64,000 bases of DNA from Rhynochetos jubatus (GCA_027574665.1 CM050662.1:5176501-5240500); one strand, 5' to 3'; counted from the first letter of the stretch, positions 28,201 to 40,780 are shown. Translations and numbers: made by a program. The notes: a model not told the origin generated them from the letters alone.

Positions 28201-28570
28201 GCTGGAACGTGGCTATGAGTTATCTAGGCCAAAGGCACCTTCCAGCTATTTCAGCTGCTGTTTGCCAGCGCTCCATATGCTGTGCCTGAGATTTAGTATG
28301 CACCTTTCTATTGCTCTGTGTATCAGATACCTATTTTCCTTTTGCATAACAAAGTGTGGCCACGGAAATGTGTTTTCTTGCTAGGAGAATCCACACCTGA
28401 GGAATTCATACTGTACTGGCAGCGCAGATGCCTACATAGCAGCACACTCTGCAAGTCCTACAGGGTCACGCAGAGCTGCTAACATTAACAGAAGTTAACA
28501 GCAGTCAAAACTTTATCTCACTAGAATATTAAGTATAATTACTTTGTGTAACAAGCAGCATGCAAGCCTT

Positions 28571-29273
28571 CATAGAATCACAGAATGGTTTGGGTTGGAC
28601 AGGACCTTAAAGACCATCCAGTTCCCACCCCCCTGCCGTGGGCAGGGACACCCTCCACTAGCCCAGGTTGCTCCAAGCCTCATCCAGCCTGGCCTTGGAC
28701 ACTTCCAGGGATGGGGCACCCACAGCTTCTCTGGGCAACCTGTCCCAGTGCCTCCCCACCCTCTTTGTGAAGAGTTTCTTCCTGATACCTAATCTAAATC
28801 TCCCCGCTTTCAGTGTAAAGCCATTACCCCTTGTCCTGTCACTCCCTGCCCTTGTAAAATGCCCCCACACACACACCCCAAGCTTCCTTGTACGCCCCCT
28901 TCAGGTACTGGAAGGTGCTATAAGGTCTCCCCAGAGCCTTCCCTTCTCCAGGCTGAACAAGCCCAACTCTCTCAGCCTGTCCCCAGTGCAGAGGGGCTCC
29001 AGCTCTCAGAGCATCTTTATGGCCTCCTCTGGACTTGTTCCAACTGGTCTATAACCTTCTTATGCTGAGGGCTCCACAGCTGGACACAGCACTCCAGGTG
29101 GGGTCTCACGAGAGCAGAGCAGAGTGGGAGAATCCCCTCCCTCACCCCGCTGGCCACACTTCTCCTGATACAGCCCAGGATACGGTTGGCTTTCTGGGCT
29201 GCCAGCGCACATTGCCAGCTCATGTCCAGATTTCATCCCCCAGTACCCCCAAGTCCTTCTCCTCTGGGCTGCT
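28571..29273 (-). mobile_element. CR1 LINE, 5'-truncated, 3' end plus tail of ORF2
   Basis: Chicken repeat 1 (CR1) is the dominant LINE of birds. On the plus strand the element begins CATAGAATCACAGAATGGTT, the reverse complement of the CR1 terminus with its ATTCTATG-type ending. It then runs through the conserved 3' UTR (TCCAACCCAAACC, CCATCCCTGGAAGTGTCC and GTTGCCCAGAGAAG on the minus strand). Further right the minus strand encodes the C-terminal end of the CR1 polymerase ORF, with the readable remnant [17 protein letters not shown] around 29040-29100. Homology fades at about 29273. Roughly 700 bp remain of a LINE of about 4.5 kb, the usual 5' truncation. Preservation is good enough to suggest a moderately young bird copy. 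Confidence 0.95.
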
Positions 29274-31387
29274 TTAAGACCTGCATTAAGACTTAACCTA
29301 CTGTAACAGTTAATAGTCTCCGCTGGAAAATAATGAGCGACCACCTCACTGGTACCATTAAACCAAAGCAAGCAGCAGATTTCACAAGGACAAGAGCTTC
29401 ACCAGTGTATGCTTTTACACAAGGGTGGACATCGCAGAAGTGAGTGCAATGAAGCCATAACTCTGTGTGTGTTCAACCTACAGAGTCTGCGAATGTCAAC
29501 TTGACCTGAAGTTCTGCATCTTAATGTAAAATCTGCTTCATCCCTTTTTCAGTATCATTCACAAAGTAACCCCAATCTCCTGCTCAGTATTTTAATTTAA
29601 GCTTCCTCAGAAAACAACGAGACATCATTATGAATCACTCTGAATTATTCAGCTATCCCAAACTTTCTCTCTCCTCAGGGGTACCAAATGTGCAATTCCC
29701 CCTCATGCCATGAGTATAGCTCACAAGTATGTGAGGAGTCCAGGCACCGAGAAGCATTTTTCCGTATTTTGCAGCTACCCAAACCCAAGAGGTGCTCTCT
29801 CCTAAAGCTTCCTCCTTCAATTCTCTTTTGGGTGTTTTTTTAACCAAGTTGCTAAATAGCATCTGCCTTTGCATTCAGGCAGACAACAAAAGGATTCCAA
29901 AAAACCCAGATGCTCAGACAGACCAATTCATAACGGACTTTGCTAGAGCTGGAGACAGGACTGCAGCCAGGAAATTAACTGTACATCAGGCACCAGATAA
30001 CACTTTCCTGTGATAGAAGCACAGACTCCGGCGGGCTCACAAAAGCCAGAATAAATGCATTTTTGCTGTTGTCACTCTATCGTGCACAATTTGATCATTT
30101 CAATACACCTTGCAAAGCTAGAGCTGTCACGTAAAGCAATTACTAGACAATCCGTATTACTGCCCTAGCTTCAAAATGTGCAGCAATTATCACCAGGCAC
30201 CTCTTAATTAATCCAAACCTACAAGATGCTAGGAAAAATACTCAAAGCAGCAGGAAGTAGGAGAAACAGGTCCATGCTGAGAACCAAAATAAAGCAAACC
30301 ACCAATGAACCGAAAGTTTTATAACTTTTTTTTCCTCCAGTAAAGTACTTGCTGCTGGTCTCCAGCGTTCTCTGAACCTTGTACTAGATGCTGTCAAGTA
30401 ATTAATATGAGGCCAGCCACCTCGCCGTTTCCAGGCTGTCATGACTCTGAAGCAGGAGGGAATAATTGTTCGGTGTCTGTGGGTAGCTGCAGGTTATTTT
30501 AATACCTGCATACTTCTAGCTTACCATGAAAAATGACCCTCAAGTTTCTATGAAAAGCAGCTGTTCAATGTATATCATATTCAGGAACATTAGGAACCCT
30601 GTAAACCTGCTGTTCCTATTAAACAGCAATGCTATCTGCACAGACATGTTTTGATTTGTAGAGCTCACCGTCTAAAATCCATCCCTTCTGCCTCTAATTA
30701 ATATTTCCGTGTTTCTACATGAATTACATTGTTTACAAAGCCAGAGAGGTAACAAGAATTACAGTATCTTTAGCAGGCAGCTCCCTCAAACTACCTTCCA
30801 CAAAGCATATTTACATTTCAATCGGTCGTGTTTTCCTAAAACATACATGAGGCTAGAGAGAAACACCAGGCAGCTTTGTTAAAGATAAATATTCCGAAAG
30901 AGGGCTAAACTGATTAGACAGAAATACTCATCCAAATAAGCTCGGTAAGGTTTTTGTATTTGCTGTTAATAATAGCCAGCAGCTGAGAAAAAGCCATGAC
31001 GTTTCCAGCAATTAGAAAAAATCGAAAAGTTACAATGATAAACTTACTAAAATGTAAACCCTGCTTTCATTCATTGCTTCGGGATGCAAGCTGCAGTTTA
31101 CTAAAGCATACAAATCTGTATTGAAGTTCTTGAAACAATCTTAAACATAGACAAAGAATGGTTTAAGATTATGTCACATTTATTTTCAGAGCTGCAGTGA
31201 GAGCTACAATATTATACTGACATACAAAATACATTTAATTTGTCTAAAGAAAGCATTTAAAGTTATTTCAGCTCTTATTCAGCTCCTCTGATACTCAAAC
31301 ACAGCACATGCACGTACAGATTAAAGTATAATGCTCTGCAGCAAATGGCTTTCAGAAGAAAATATTTTCTATTTCTTAAGATCCTAC
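29274..31387 (-). other. KCNIP4 intron downstream of the KIS exon
   Basis: AT-rich sequence directly following the donor at 31387 (minus). No acceptor-exon pair with EF-hand coding content was recognised. The stretch at about 30550-31260 is unusually even, AT-rich and free of repeats, which would suit conserved non-coding sequence, but this cannot be judged without comparison. Confidence 0.55.
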
Positions 31388-31487
31388 CTTCATAATTGCC
31401 TTCTAGGAGACCCAGATGTTCAAGTGCCTTCACAAATCCAACAATTATCACCAGTACAACAATCATTTCAAGTCCCTCCAAGTTCAT
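31388..31487 (-). CDS. KCNIP4: KCNIP4 alternative first coding exon (KChIP4a, KIS domain)
   Basis: Kv channel-interacting protein 4 is a neuronal-calcium-sensor-type EF-hand protein that binds the N-terminus of Kv4 (A-type) potassium channels. The KChIP4a N-terminus is a hydrophobic, membrane-inserting segment that suppresses fast inactivation (KIS domain). Seen here: a minus-strand ATG at 31487-31485 opens a frame starting MNLEGLEMIVVLVII, with a hydrophobic stretch at residues 9-19, then FVKALEHLGLLEGNYE. After 33 codons plus one G the sequence runs into GTAGGA, so the donor is GAAG|GTAGGA with GT at 31387-31386, in phase 1. As I recall it, the mammalian KIS exon also begins MNLEGLEMI, has the V-FVK--LE--GL pattern, is 34 residues long and splits its last codon after a G. 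The core and tail differ at several places. The start context has A at -3. Downstream exons encoding the EF-hands were not found, so the gene continues to the left. Reading past the donor gives a 70-aa frame that is only intron read-through. Confidence 0.88.
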
Positions 31488-31496
31488 CTTGAAAAA

Positions 31497-31514
31497 TTAT
31501 TGATGTAAAAGCAT
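31497..31514 (-). promoter_or_regulatory. short upstream ORF before the KCNIP4 exon start
   Basis: On the minus strand an ATG at 31514-31512 opens a five-codon frame ending in TAA at 31499-31497, nine bases before the KIS-domain ATG. If this stretch is 5' UTR, as its position suggests, the element could lower or tune translation of KChIP4a. It could equally be chance, since short frames are common in 5' UTRs. I see no splice acceptor between it and the main start, so both would sit in the same exon. Confidence 0.4.
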
Positions 31515-34500
31515 CTTGTCTTAGGGAGCGTCCTGACTTCAGAGTTAGACTTTAATTAAAAAGCCCTCCTAGTCCAAGGCATGCCACACAACCAGATAAA
31601 TACAATGCTAAAGAAGCCCAGCATATTCCCACCATAAAACATTTCCACTGACAGCAAGACGAACACAGGAATGTAAGGAAGTCAAATCTCACCATGTCTG
31701 CATCACTTGCCTGCATGGATACAGATGTTTCAGTCTCTAAGGCAACAGAATATACAGTAACCACTTTGTTTAGCATTTCCTCTCTGTCACAGCCAAAATT
31801 CACCAAATCTGCCTGATATCTAGGAAAATCGGATGCTCCTTTTTCACACGGATTTACAGTTTTAGAGAGATTCCCTAGTTTAATTACACGGAGGAAAAAG
31901 TGGAAACACATTCTTTGCTTAATATTGAAGTGAACTTCAGAAAACTCCAAGCAAAATCCTTTCTTTTAGGAAATGACCTATTGTTGTATTTCCCTATCGA
32001 GTGAAATACAATAGCAGCACATTCGAGTACCTTGTTTTCCCACACTGCACACACATTTTACATCAAACACAGCAATCTAGTTAAATTATATTAAATCTAT
32101 ATTAAATATGGTAAGAAGAGATTTATTAGAGGGAAATCAATTCTAAAGTTTGAGGGGTACGTGCGAAACAATAGCCTTGCCCTCCTGCGGCACAGCCCTG
32201 GGGGCTCTGTGCAGATGGTGGGGCCTTGCCCTCGCTGCAGGTCGGCTGCTGTTCCCGTGGCTGTTCCCAGCCGAGGGGAGGCAAGAAATGGCATCAAGGA
32301 CACGGCACGCCTGTGGCCAGAACTGCGTGCAGCACTGCTGTGCTCAGGAAGCCCTCTTCCCAGCATTCAGAAAAACTGCCATTGTTTCCGAGTCCGTGGG
32401 CCCGACAGGTAGGACAGATTCTCCCAAGGACCTCGCTCTCACCCGAGCACCCCAGCAGCAGACATTAGCAAGCACGTGTCCGTCCTTCCCGCTTACCTGC
32501 ACTCAGCTCTCCCAGTTTGCAGCCAGGTCCAGACATGCACAGAATTGAAAAAACAACCCAACACCAAAGCAAATCTCTTTCGAAAGCGTGGCCACTTGTT
32601 CTGGTAATGTGATAATCTGGCCTGCAGTGGCCGCCACTTCTGTGCACAAGGTCACCTACCCCCTTCTTTTAACTCCCATTGGGATAGTCTGGCTTCGAAA
32701 GTTATACATATAAAATTCTAAACTTGCATTAATATTGTAATTGCTACAATTTTACATTAATAATACTCATCTGAAAGACTGGAATCTGGCCCACTGTTTT
32801 CAGTTACTGTTGTTTAACCGTTTCTGTACTTCCATTTTTAACTGATGTTTTATGTTAATGTCTCCCCGGATATTCGTGTCAAGTTGCATTAAGTAACCCA
32901 ATGCTTAATGCAACTTAATAACTTAATGATGCTACAAGGACCTGGGTACCAAGGCATTCTGCACACATCCTAGCTTACCCTCCTGGAAGTACAAAAGGGA
33001 CCCCGTACTGCAGTATACAGCACACTAAGTCCCACAGACTCTTTTGAAAGCTGGTAAATGGTTTTCTTACTGACTTCAATAACACTTTGCTGCGTTGCAG
33101 GGTGCAGCTAAAGGCACGAATGAGGCTTCTTCCCATACCATTATTCCAATGTCTTAAAATTTAGAAGCCTTTCTTCCTTATCAATACAGTGAACATCATC
33201 AGCTTCTACAGCTTCTCTCAGGTACCCCCATTAAAAAATAAATCTTACACTTTTCACTATCAAACCTCACTTGAAGTTCTCACAACTCCTCACCATAGTT
33301 CTCACTGAGCCTGAACACTCCTGAGGGGAGGTTAGGAATTTACTGAAGTGTCAAATCCAATTACCATGGAAATGAAACCATCTTTGGGACAGTCCAGACA
33401 TAAAGCATTGTAATTTATAACAATACATAACGTTTTAGTACAGAAAAGAAACACTACCTACAGAAATGTACTGGGATAGAGGCTAAAAAGAAGAAAGTAA
33501 CTTCAGCTTAATTCTGGTCAAGTTAAGAACTTCTGCTCCTATTAGAAGTGACATGAGCTGGGTGATGCCAATAAACGTTCAAGATTAATTGAATTTCTGT
33601 TTGCAAAGGGGATTTCTCACGGTGCAGTGCACTCGTACCGCCATGCTGGTTTGCTGCTGCTCTCAGCCGAGCCACCAACACAGCCAATTAACAAATGCAT
33701 AATTTCTCTTTCTTGTCAAAAATTCCATTTTGTAGAAAATAAAAATATTCCACAGAAATGGAGCTTTTTGATAAAAGCTGCATTTCCCAAGCAGCCCACA
33801 TCAAGGCATCCTCCCTCCCTGCTTGGATTCAAGAAGCAAAGTCCAAGTTCTGCTTTAGCCCATGCAGAGCAGAGAACTCTCTGCTCCAACCAGAGAGCAC
33901 CTCTCCCACCCCCAAAAATACAGAAGGGACTACCACAGACCCCATCATCCTTGTGAGACACTTTGGTTAGTGATGGCTGCTCTGCACCCTACTTCATGGA
34001 AGCTACGTGAAAGGTTTCTTCTTTTTTCAGACAAAAAAGCCAATTTTAAACCTCAGAGTACTTCCCAGCTGCTTTATGGCCAGCCCAAGCCACCAGTAAT
34101 AGTGTCTTTGGGGAGAGAGGGAAAAGGAACCTACACAAATATACTCCAATCAAAACTCGTTTGGCTTGGACGAGCTGACAGAACAAGGCTGCAGGCTGTG
34201 CAGCTCATACTCGTTACCTCCTCATCGCAATAGATCATATTTGTAACAAAATCTCAATGTAATTTTCAATTGTTCTTATTTGAGCCTCACATTTCACTGT
34301 GAAGGAAAACACTCCTGTCAACAGAGAAACACAGCAGTGTTCTGGGAGGAAGATATACGGTTACTGTTGACTGCAGTATCTGATTATCCCCTCACCTGTC
34401 CGCACGCAGTGAAGCGGTGGGCACTGGTACCTTCATTCCTCCTCTCCGTTGACGGAGGGAGGTGAGTGGCCAGCAGCGTGCTACAGTGCCTGGACTTCCT

Positions 34501-37500
34501 GGCCATCACAGCACAGAGGAGGGACACAGAGCCGCAGGAAATCAAACTGTTTACTGCTACAACATGCATGCAGAATCCAGCATTCCTGGGAGTTCATTAT
34601 GTATGGGCCTTCGCCCTAAGTAACTGCTTAATTAGCATCTGCTTTGCAGTTAAGTTTTCACAGCATGAGATAAAAATTAAGGTGCCTGAAGGACAGAATA
34701 TAAAGGGGAGAAAGAGAAGCAAGACCTGGGTAAAACCAGGCAAAACTCCAGGCAGGTTTTCTCTAGGCAGACTCTCTGGGAGATGCTCACATACAGAGCT
34801 CTGCTGTTGGATAAAGTCTGAACCACTGAGGAACTGGGCACACAGACGGGTCTGGCAGGTAACGTGTTTGGTGCAAGGCTGAGGACCACATGAATAAATG
34901 GCTCATGCCAGTGTCCTCACCACGCTTGTGAGAAACATCACCTTTCCAGTCCCAGTAAACAAGGAGATAACTCTAAGCTAACTCACATCTGCAGCAGACA
35001 GCAGCAACTGGGAAAGCAACCAAGACAGCATCTATTTGTTAGTTCAATTTTCCTGTACAGTTACCCTTAAGGGCACGTCTGAGATCTGACCCCACTGTGC
35101 CAGTTCACAGTCCAGATACACTGCTCCTCTCCTTTCCATCTGTCCTTACCTCATAAACCTCTTCTTTCTTTCATTTTTTTAAACCTTGGAAACTGGGCCG
35201 AGCCCAAAGAGGAGAAGATGAGCTGTTCAGCATCACAGCAGTACTCTGATTAGGGTAGCAACCGACAGCAAAGCCCCCGAGATTGCCCTGCTCTGACCAA
35301 GCCCAACCGCTCCTGATGGCCTCAGAACTACATCTGCCAAGCACTGCAAACAAGGCAGCTCCCTGCAGAACCCCTCAGCACTCATGGGGATCCACTGGCA
35401 GCGACACGAGCAGAGCTGCAGACCTTTCCTTTGCTTCCTGGCCTCTTCTCCCTGGCCCTTCACTTCACACAAGGGATAAAGAAGGGGACAGGACCAGCTG
35501 CAACGTGGTGGTTTTGCAGTCAGTGCATTACACAGTTACACAGCTAATCCAGGACAGGGATTCCCAGGCTAGTCCATATGCTTCTGCTCCTCAGGTCTTA
35601 CATTGCCGCGCTCCTCTAGACAGTAACCAGCCCTCAGCTGAGTCTTGTTGCAGCAGACGCTGGCTGATCCATCATTTTATTAATAGTATGATTACGGTAT
35701 AAATATTTCATTCCGTGGTGTGTGTAGGAGGCTTCATTATGCCTCAGTATCTTTGCATGCGCATCTTTTTTTAAATACAGCTCTATTAAACGTCTGGCAA
35801 ATGTGTCAGTTCCAACTCTTTCAATATTTCCATTAACGCTCTCAGTATTTTCTCAAATGCTAATAACGTTAAACTCCAGGCCAATTTATTCAGTGAATAA
35901 AATTCACATCCAATAATACAATTTATTTTCTAATACGGTCATACAAAACGATGCAGTGAGAATTTAATGCAAATGGGAATCGAAAAAGTGAGCTGTCATT
36001 TTCATACCTATGTGCTGTATAATGAAACAGTATGGTAAGTAGGTGTCCAGGGCAGTATTTTCCTATTTCAGTGTTTCACAGACAAACTTTGCCAGTCCTG
36101 TGTTTTTAAAGCATCCCAGTCACAGCCTTAATACCGCCAGTGTCATCTTTTCTTTTCTCAGAATCATGTTCTTAATATAGACCCCATCAACAGTGTTCAT
36201 CGGTTTAATCCAGGAACAATCAGCAGTTTGAACACCGAATTTCACGTTGAACACAAGCAACTGTTTGCTACCCCATCTAGAAAAGGCAGTGCAAGACACC
36301 TGCAAAGCGTGTTTCAGATTTCCCAGACCACAGGGTTTGCTAGCAGCTCACGCCGTAATTCTTATTTTTACAGGTCCGATTTCAGAAGCAATGTGGGACT
36401 TTCTCAGTTCAAATACATGATACAACATTAAATTAAGGTACCTCAGGTAGAGACTGAACTTTCAGGTGAACGCTGAGGAGAACTTCCAGCTTGAGCCGCT
36501 GAAAAAATGATGCTTTGACTATGGTTCAGTGACACCAGTGGTCTCCAAAGCGATTACGAGGCACGTGTTTACACCCAAAGTAACACATAATGCCTGCACT
36601 AAACTTCTAGCTACAGCATGGTGCGTTTTTAGAAGAGGCTGTTCAATCCTGACTTAGAAGCAAAAGCCTGTGTTCCGTATGCCTCGCTGGATACTGCTCC
36701 CACAGCAGGAGAGTGGAGAGTCAGCCGTGAGCAGGATGGCAGCAAACCAGCACCAACCCAGCACCAAGAGCTGCCGTGGAAGATGCAGCTGAGAGGCAAC
36801 AGCAGCAACCTGCCCTGATGCTCGGTAATGCACTGCATGAACCGTTTCCCAGGGTGTGGGTCTGCCACGGACTCAGGTTACAGGGATGCAAGGTGGGGTG
36901 AAGCCACCTAAGGTCACTGAGCCTGTCCTGCAGAGCAAGCGGCAGAAAATGAGGCTCACAGATCTTTCTTGGGGATCTTCCCAACCATACGAACCATTGC
37001 GCGCCCGTGGATTTAGCAAGGAGGACAGGCAACACCAGGCAGGGAAAGCAGCCGAACCCCTCGCGTTAAAGCAAATGAATGTGCAAAGTTGACACTAATG
37101 TCTCCTGCTGTAAAAACACGTCGTTTCCGATGAAGCATGACACTGGGGTTAAACCAGACAGGCACCGCCGGCTCCCATCAGGGATATGTGGTGTTTGCAA
37201 AAGCCCTGCTCATGGATTCTCGCTTCCTTCCCGCCGCTTCAGTCAAACTGGCTACATCATACTGGCAGGGCTTTAGAGAAACCTCAGCTCCCTCAGCTGA
37301 AGGACAATGGGGAGCGTTCCAGACACCCAGCACAGTGAACACCACCCCGGCCTTTTCTCTGCGGTGAAAAGGAGACAGAGGGTGCTAACGGTTTGAGAAA
37401 ACACCCGTATGCTGCAGGGCAGAGCAGGGGGAAAATAAAGCAGGTTTTCAGAATTTTGGTGAAATTCTACTGAAGAACGTTTCCTCTAAGCAATCATCAC

Positions 37501-40034
37501 AGCAGAGAACAAGGCTTCATGACAGGATCTGCCAGCACGAAAGCCTGGAGCGCCCAGCATCTGAGCAGGCAGTCACCTGCCTGTGGCAAGCAAAACCGTG
37601 CTGAGTATTCGCTGCACAAAGCCCTGTCCCGACCACAAACAGGGCTCAAACGTGTTACTGCTGTTGTTACACACACGTGGCAAAAGTCTCTGAGCAGGAT
37701 TCCCTTCACTGAAAGAACTGGACTAGAAAAACATGCAACCCCCTTGCTTTTCTTGGACACAACCATTTTTTCTGCTTTTTGAAGTGTTTAAAAGTGACAA
37801 ACATACTATATTTAATATACAACAGGACATTTCTAGGGAAGAAGGTCTGTGAACCAGGACTCTGCTCAAACACGGAGAGGCACTGCTGGACTGAACCAAC
37901 CCTGCCCCAGCAAGCCGTGTAAGGTACCCGAGAAAGGAAACGTTTTACCATTTTTACATGTTAATTCCAATTTATGATTACCATGCAGGACGCTCTCCAG
38001 AGGCTTTGTTGAAGAACACCACCCCCTACATACAGACTTGCCAAAAAATCAAGACCTATTGTAAACTTTAAGTTAATTACGTGAAGCTTTCACCTTCCTG
38101 GACTTATTTGAGAAGACGAACAGAGCGCAGCGGTTAAATCCCGTGCTTGGCTTGCAGCTGGAACGTGCGGCAGGCTTTGTGCCCACTGACGCAGGCCGCC
38201 CGCTGATGGCTGCAGGGACACGGCCACACTCTCATCCCAAGTGTGACTTGTAGCCCGGCCGTGATGCCGGACCTGCAGCGTTTGCCATTGACTTTTACAA
38301 TTGCATGGCAGTGTTAGTAGGCCAGTGCCTTTCACTTTCTGAATTCCAATTATAATGAAAACAACCCCACCAAACCTCCGAACAAAACACATGTTCAAAA
38401 GGAAAAATGAGAACTATGTTTGAAGACAGAGTATCTTGCAAACTCTCCTGTCTCAAGTATCTCCAGGAGGAATATCCTACAATCTAAGGGAGCTGCTATC
38501 TATTGCACAAAGATGCGAGTTCATTCTGTCATTGGCCATGTCTGTCCATTTTTTTCGGCCGTGGCTGTAGCGCTGGGATTCAGCTCAGCGAAGCTGCTCT
38601 CTTGTCACTCCCATGCCTGCAGCCAAGGGGGAAGCAGCAACAACAGCTCCCTGCAGCCTCGGCTACTGCGAGACAACTCCTCCTCTCTCCCAGCCCTCAC
38701 TGAGGGGTAACTGCAGTAGCCATGCATGTGGCGGAGGGGCAGGGAGGGGCTCCTTCCCACCACTGCCCCTGCTGGGTACCTCCTGGGGCACAAGGGGCGA
38801 GACGTTCACTCCGCTCTCCAGTTACTTCCCAAGGTCTCCTTCATTCCTGGGAAAGCTGTCTACCCCAGGTACAGGCTTGTATGCAAAGTCACCTCTCTCA
38901 AAGGGTTGATGAGACTCAAGGTCACGTCTACAATTTCACCATTAAGAGCAGCAGAACTAGGGCCTGAAGCAAAGATGAAGTATGAATGCAGTGTTGTGGC
39001 ACAAGCACACTTTCAAAGACACAGACATCTCAATGCACTAAGATGGTTTTGCATGGAAGCCTCTGCTTCCTTTAGATTCATATCCAATTCTCTTTACATT
39101 ATTAAGAAAGCTTTGGCACTTGAGAAACCCATTGAAACACCTCCTTTACACCGTATTTTATTGACTCATTTAGTTGCTGATGTCAAAGGATGGAATCAAG
39201 TTACCCACCAACCTTACTAATGAGCTGTGAAAGCACTCTGCTATCACCCAGCCAGCTATTTAACTTAATATTTAAAATATACATTCAAACTATATAGCCA
39301 ACCCTAGTATTCAATCAGTAGCTTGAAAACAGATATAACTTCAGCATTCTCGTTAGAGGAAACACTGCAAGAAACTAGCTCATCAAATAAAGCCTTTCGC
39401 AGCAATGTGTAATGGTCTAACGCTCCCTTTCTAGTGGATAGAAGTGATCAGGTTCATGGGTGGAAATAGTTTTTTCTTCACCCAAGACTGGCAGATACTG
39501 TTATTTAAACTGTGCAAGTTCACCCTTCATACAACTAGAGTGAATCTTAATGCAAAAGAAACCACACCGAAGATTCCAAAGTGCCTACGCGTAGATCCAA
39601 TTGTATGATTCCTAAGAGCTGATAATCAGTTGTTCAAAGCACTCTGCATTTGACTGAAGGTTGTCCAATTTATGGCAGAAGTCCAAAGACTGCTGGAAAC
39701 TGTGGGATTGTTATCACAGGACGTCCTGCCCTGGGCCAGGGGATCTGGGAAACCCAGTCTGCCCAGTGAGACTGGTATTCTGGACGTGCTGGGGAAAAAT
39801 AATGAGAGGATAAACCACTGAGTACCTGAGAATCTCTTGTTTCAGCATGTCTCACAAAAGATATTGGTTTTGGCGTAATTTTAAACTAGTGCCAAAATCA
39901 GGACTACAAAAACACCCTGAGAACCATCACCCTTGTTTTGTTTCCAGATTTACTGTAGAAAGACATTTCACAGTTAGTCAGAAAATCACCACTGACTTTC
40001 TCTCTATCTCTTTTCAGAAATTAGAGCTGTAAAT
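31515..40034. other. sequence upstream of the KIS exon, no further gene recognised
   Basis: The first kilobase should contain the 5' UTR and promoter of the KChIP4a transcript. A 132-aa minus-strand frame at 31552-31950 lies just upstream, but it shows no codon bias and is separated from the exon frame by stops. The remainder is unique-looking intron or flank. 36640-37380 and 38550-38900 are somewhat GC-richer. Confidence 0.5.
32150..32450 (-). promoter_or_regulatory. modest GC-rich patch upstream of the KCNIP4 exon
   Basis: Within generally AT-rich DNA this patch, about 660-960 bp upstream of the KIS-domain ATG, is clearly richer in GC, with scattered CpGs. It could belong to the promoter of the KChIP4a transcript. 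No TATA box or initiator is evident, and the patch is too weak to be called a CpG island by eye. Confidence 0.25.
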
Positions 40035-40350
40035 TGTCATTGTTTAGGCCCAGCCGGCAACTAAGCACTACACAGCCACTTGCTCACTCACCCAGCAGGG
40101 TAGGGAGGAGAAAATACAGGGAAAGGCTTGTAGGTCAAGACAAGGACAGAGAGGGATCACCCACCCATTATGGTCACAGGCAAAACAGACTCGACCTGGG
40201 GAAGAAAAACTTATTTAATTTATAACCAATCAAATCAGAGTAGGATAATGGGAGATAAACCCTTAAAAACACCTTCCCCTCCACCCCTCCCTCCTTCCCA
40301 GGCTCAGCTTTGCTCCCCATTTCTCTCCCTCCTCCCCTAAAGCATTGCAA

Positions 40351-40374
40351 GGGGATGGGGAATGGGGGTTGGGG
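40351..40374 (+). other. potential G-quadruplex motif in the LTR
   Basis: Four G-runs of four or more bases (GGGG AT GGGG AAT GGGGG TT GGGG) are separated by 2-3 bases, which satisfies the standard intramolecular G-quadruplex pattern. It lies on the plus strand, opposite to the orientation of the LTR. Confidence 0.7.
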
Positions 40375-40437
40375 TCAGTCCATCACATGCTGTCTCTGCT
40401 GCTCCTTCCTCCTCAGAGGAGGATCCTCACACGCTAC

Positions 40438-40780
40438 CCCTGCTCCAGCGTGGGGTCCCTCCCATGGGAGACAGTCCTCTACCAACTTCTCCAAGGTGAG
40501 CCCTTCCCAGGGGCTTCAGTTCTTCACAAGCTGCTCTGGTGTGTGTGCCCCATGGGGTGCCGTCCTTCAGGAGCAGCTGCCCCAGCCTGGGTACCCCTGG
40601 AGTCACAAGCCCTGCCAGCAAATCTGCTCCAGCCTGGGCTCCTCTCTCCAAGGGGCCACAGCTCCTGCCAGGAGCCTGCTCCAGCACGGGGCTGCCATGG
40701 GGTCAGGGGATCCTTCAGGCATCTCCCTGCTTCGGCGTGGGGTCCTTCCCAGGCTGCATGTGGGTCTCTGCACCCTCACC
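40438..40780 (-). repeat. imperfect tandem repeats inside the LTR
   Basis: Units of about 45-60 bp recur with the pattern CTGCTCCAGC..GGG...CCC(A/T)GGGG...TCCTGCCAG or TCCTTCAGG. At least six diverged copies can be followed between 40438 and 40780. They are internal to the LTR and vary in copy number between related elements in birds, as far as I recall. Confidence 0.6.

Larger units (their letters stand above)
17261..28570. other. intron-like DNA, no gene recognised
   Basis: Apart from the three MIR/L2-like scraps listed separately, this is unique-looking sequence of mixed composition. Open frames reach 154 aa (minus, 19828-20292) but lack codon bias and known motifs. A locally CpG-richer part lies at about 26690-26900. 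No repeats longer than simple runs were recognised. Confidence 0.55.

Noticed and set aside
1-31387. Search for the shared KCNIP4 EF-hand exons on the minus strand
   Set aside because: No stretch encoding SVEDELE, the calcium-binding loops or the C-terminal helix was recognised, so they are assumed to lie outside the window. A short exon could have been missed by eye.
31552-31950. Minus-strand frame of 132 aa just upstream of the KCNIP4 exon
   Set aside because: AT-rich codons without bias, out of continuity with the KIS exon, and no known KCNIP4 N-terminus looks like it.
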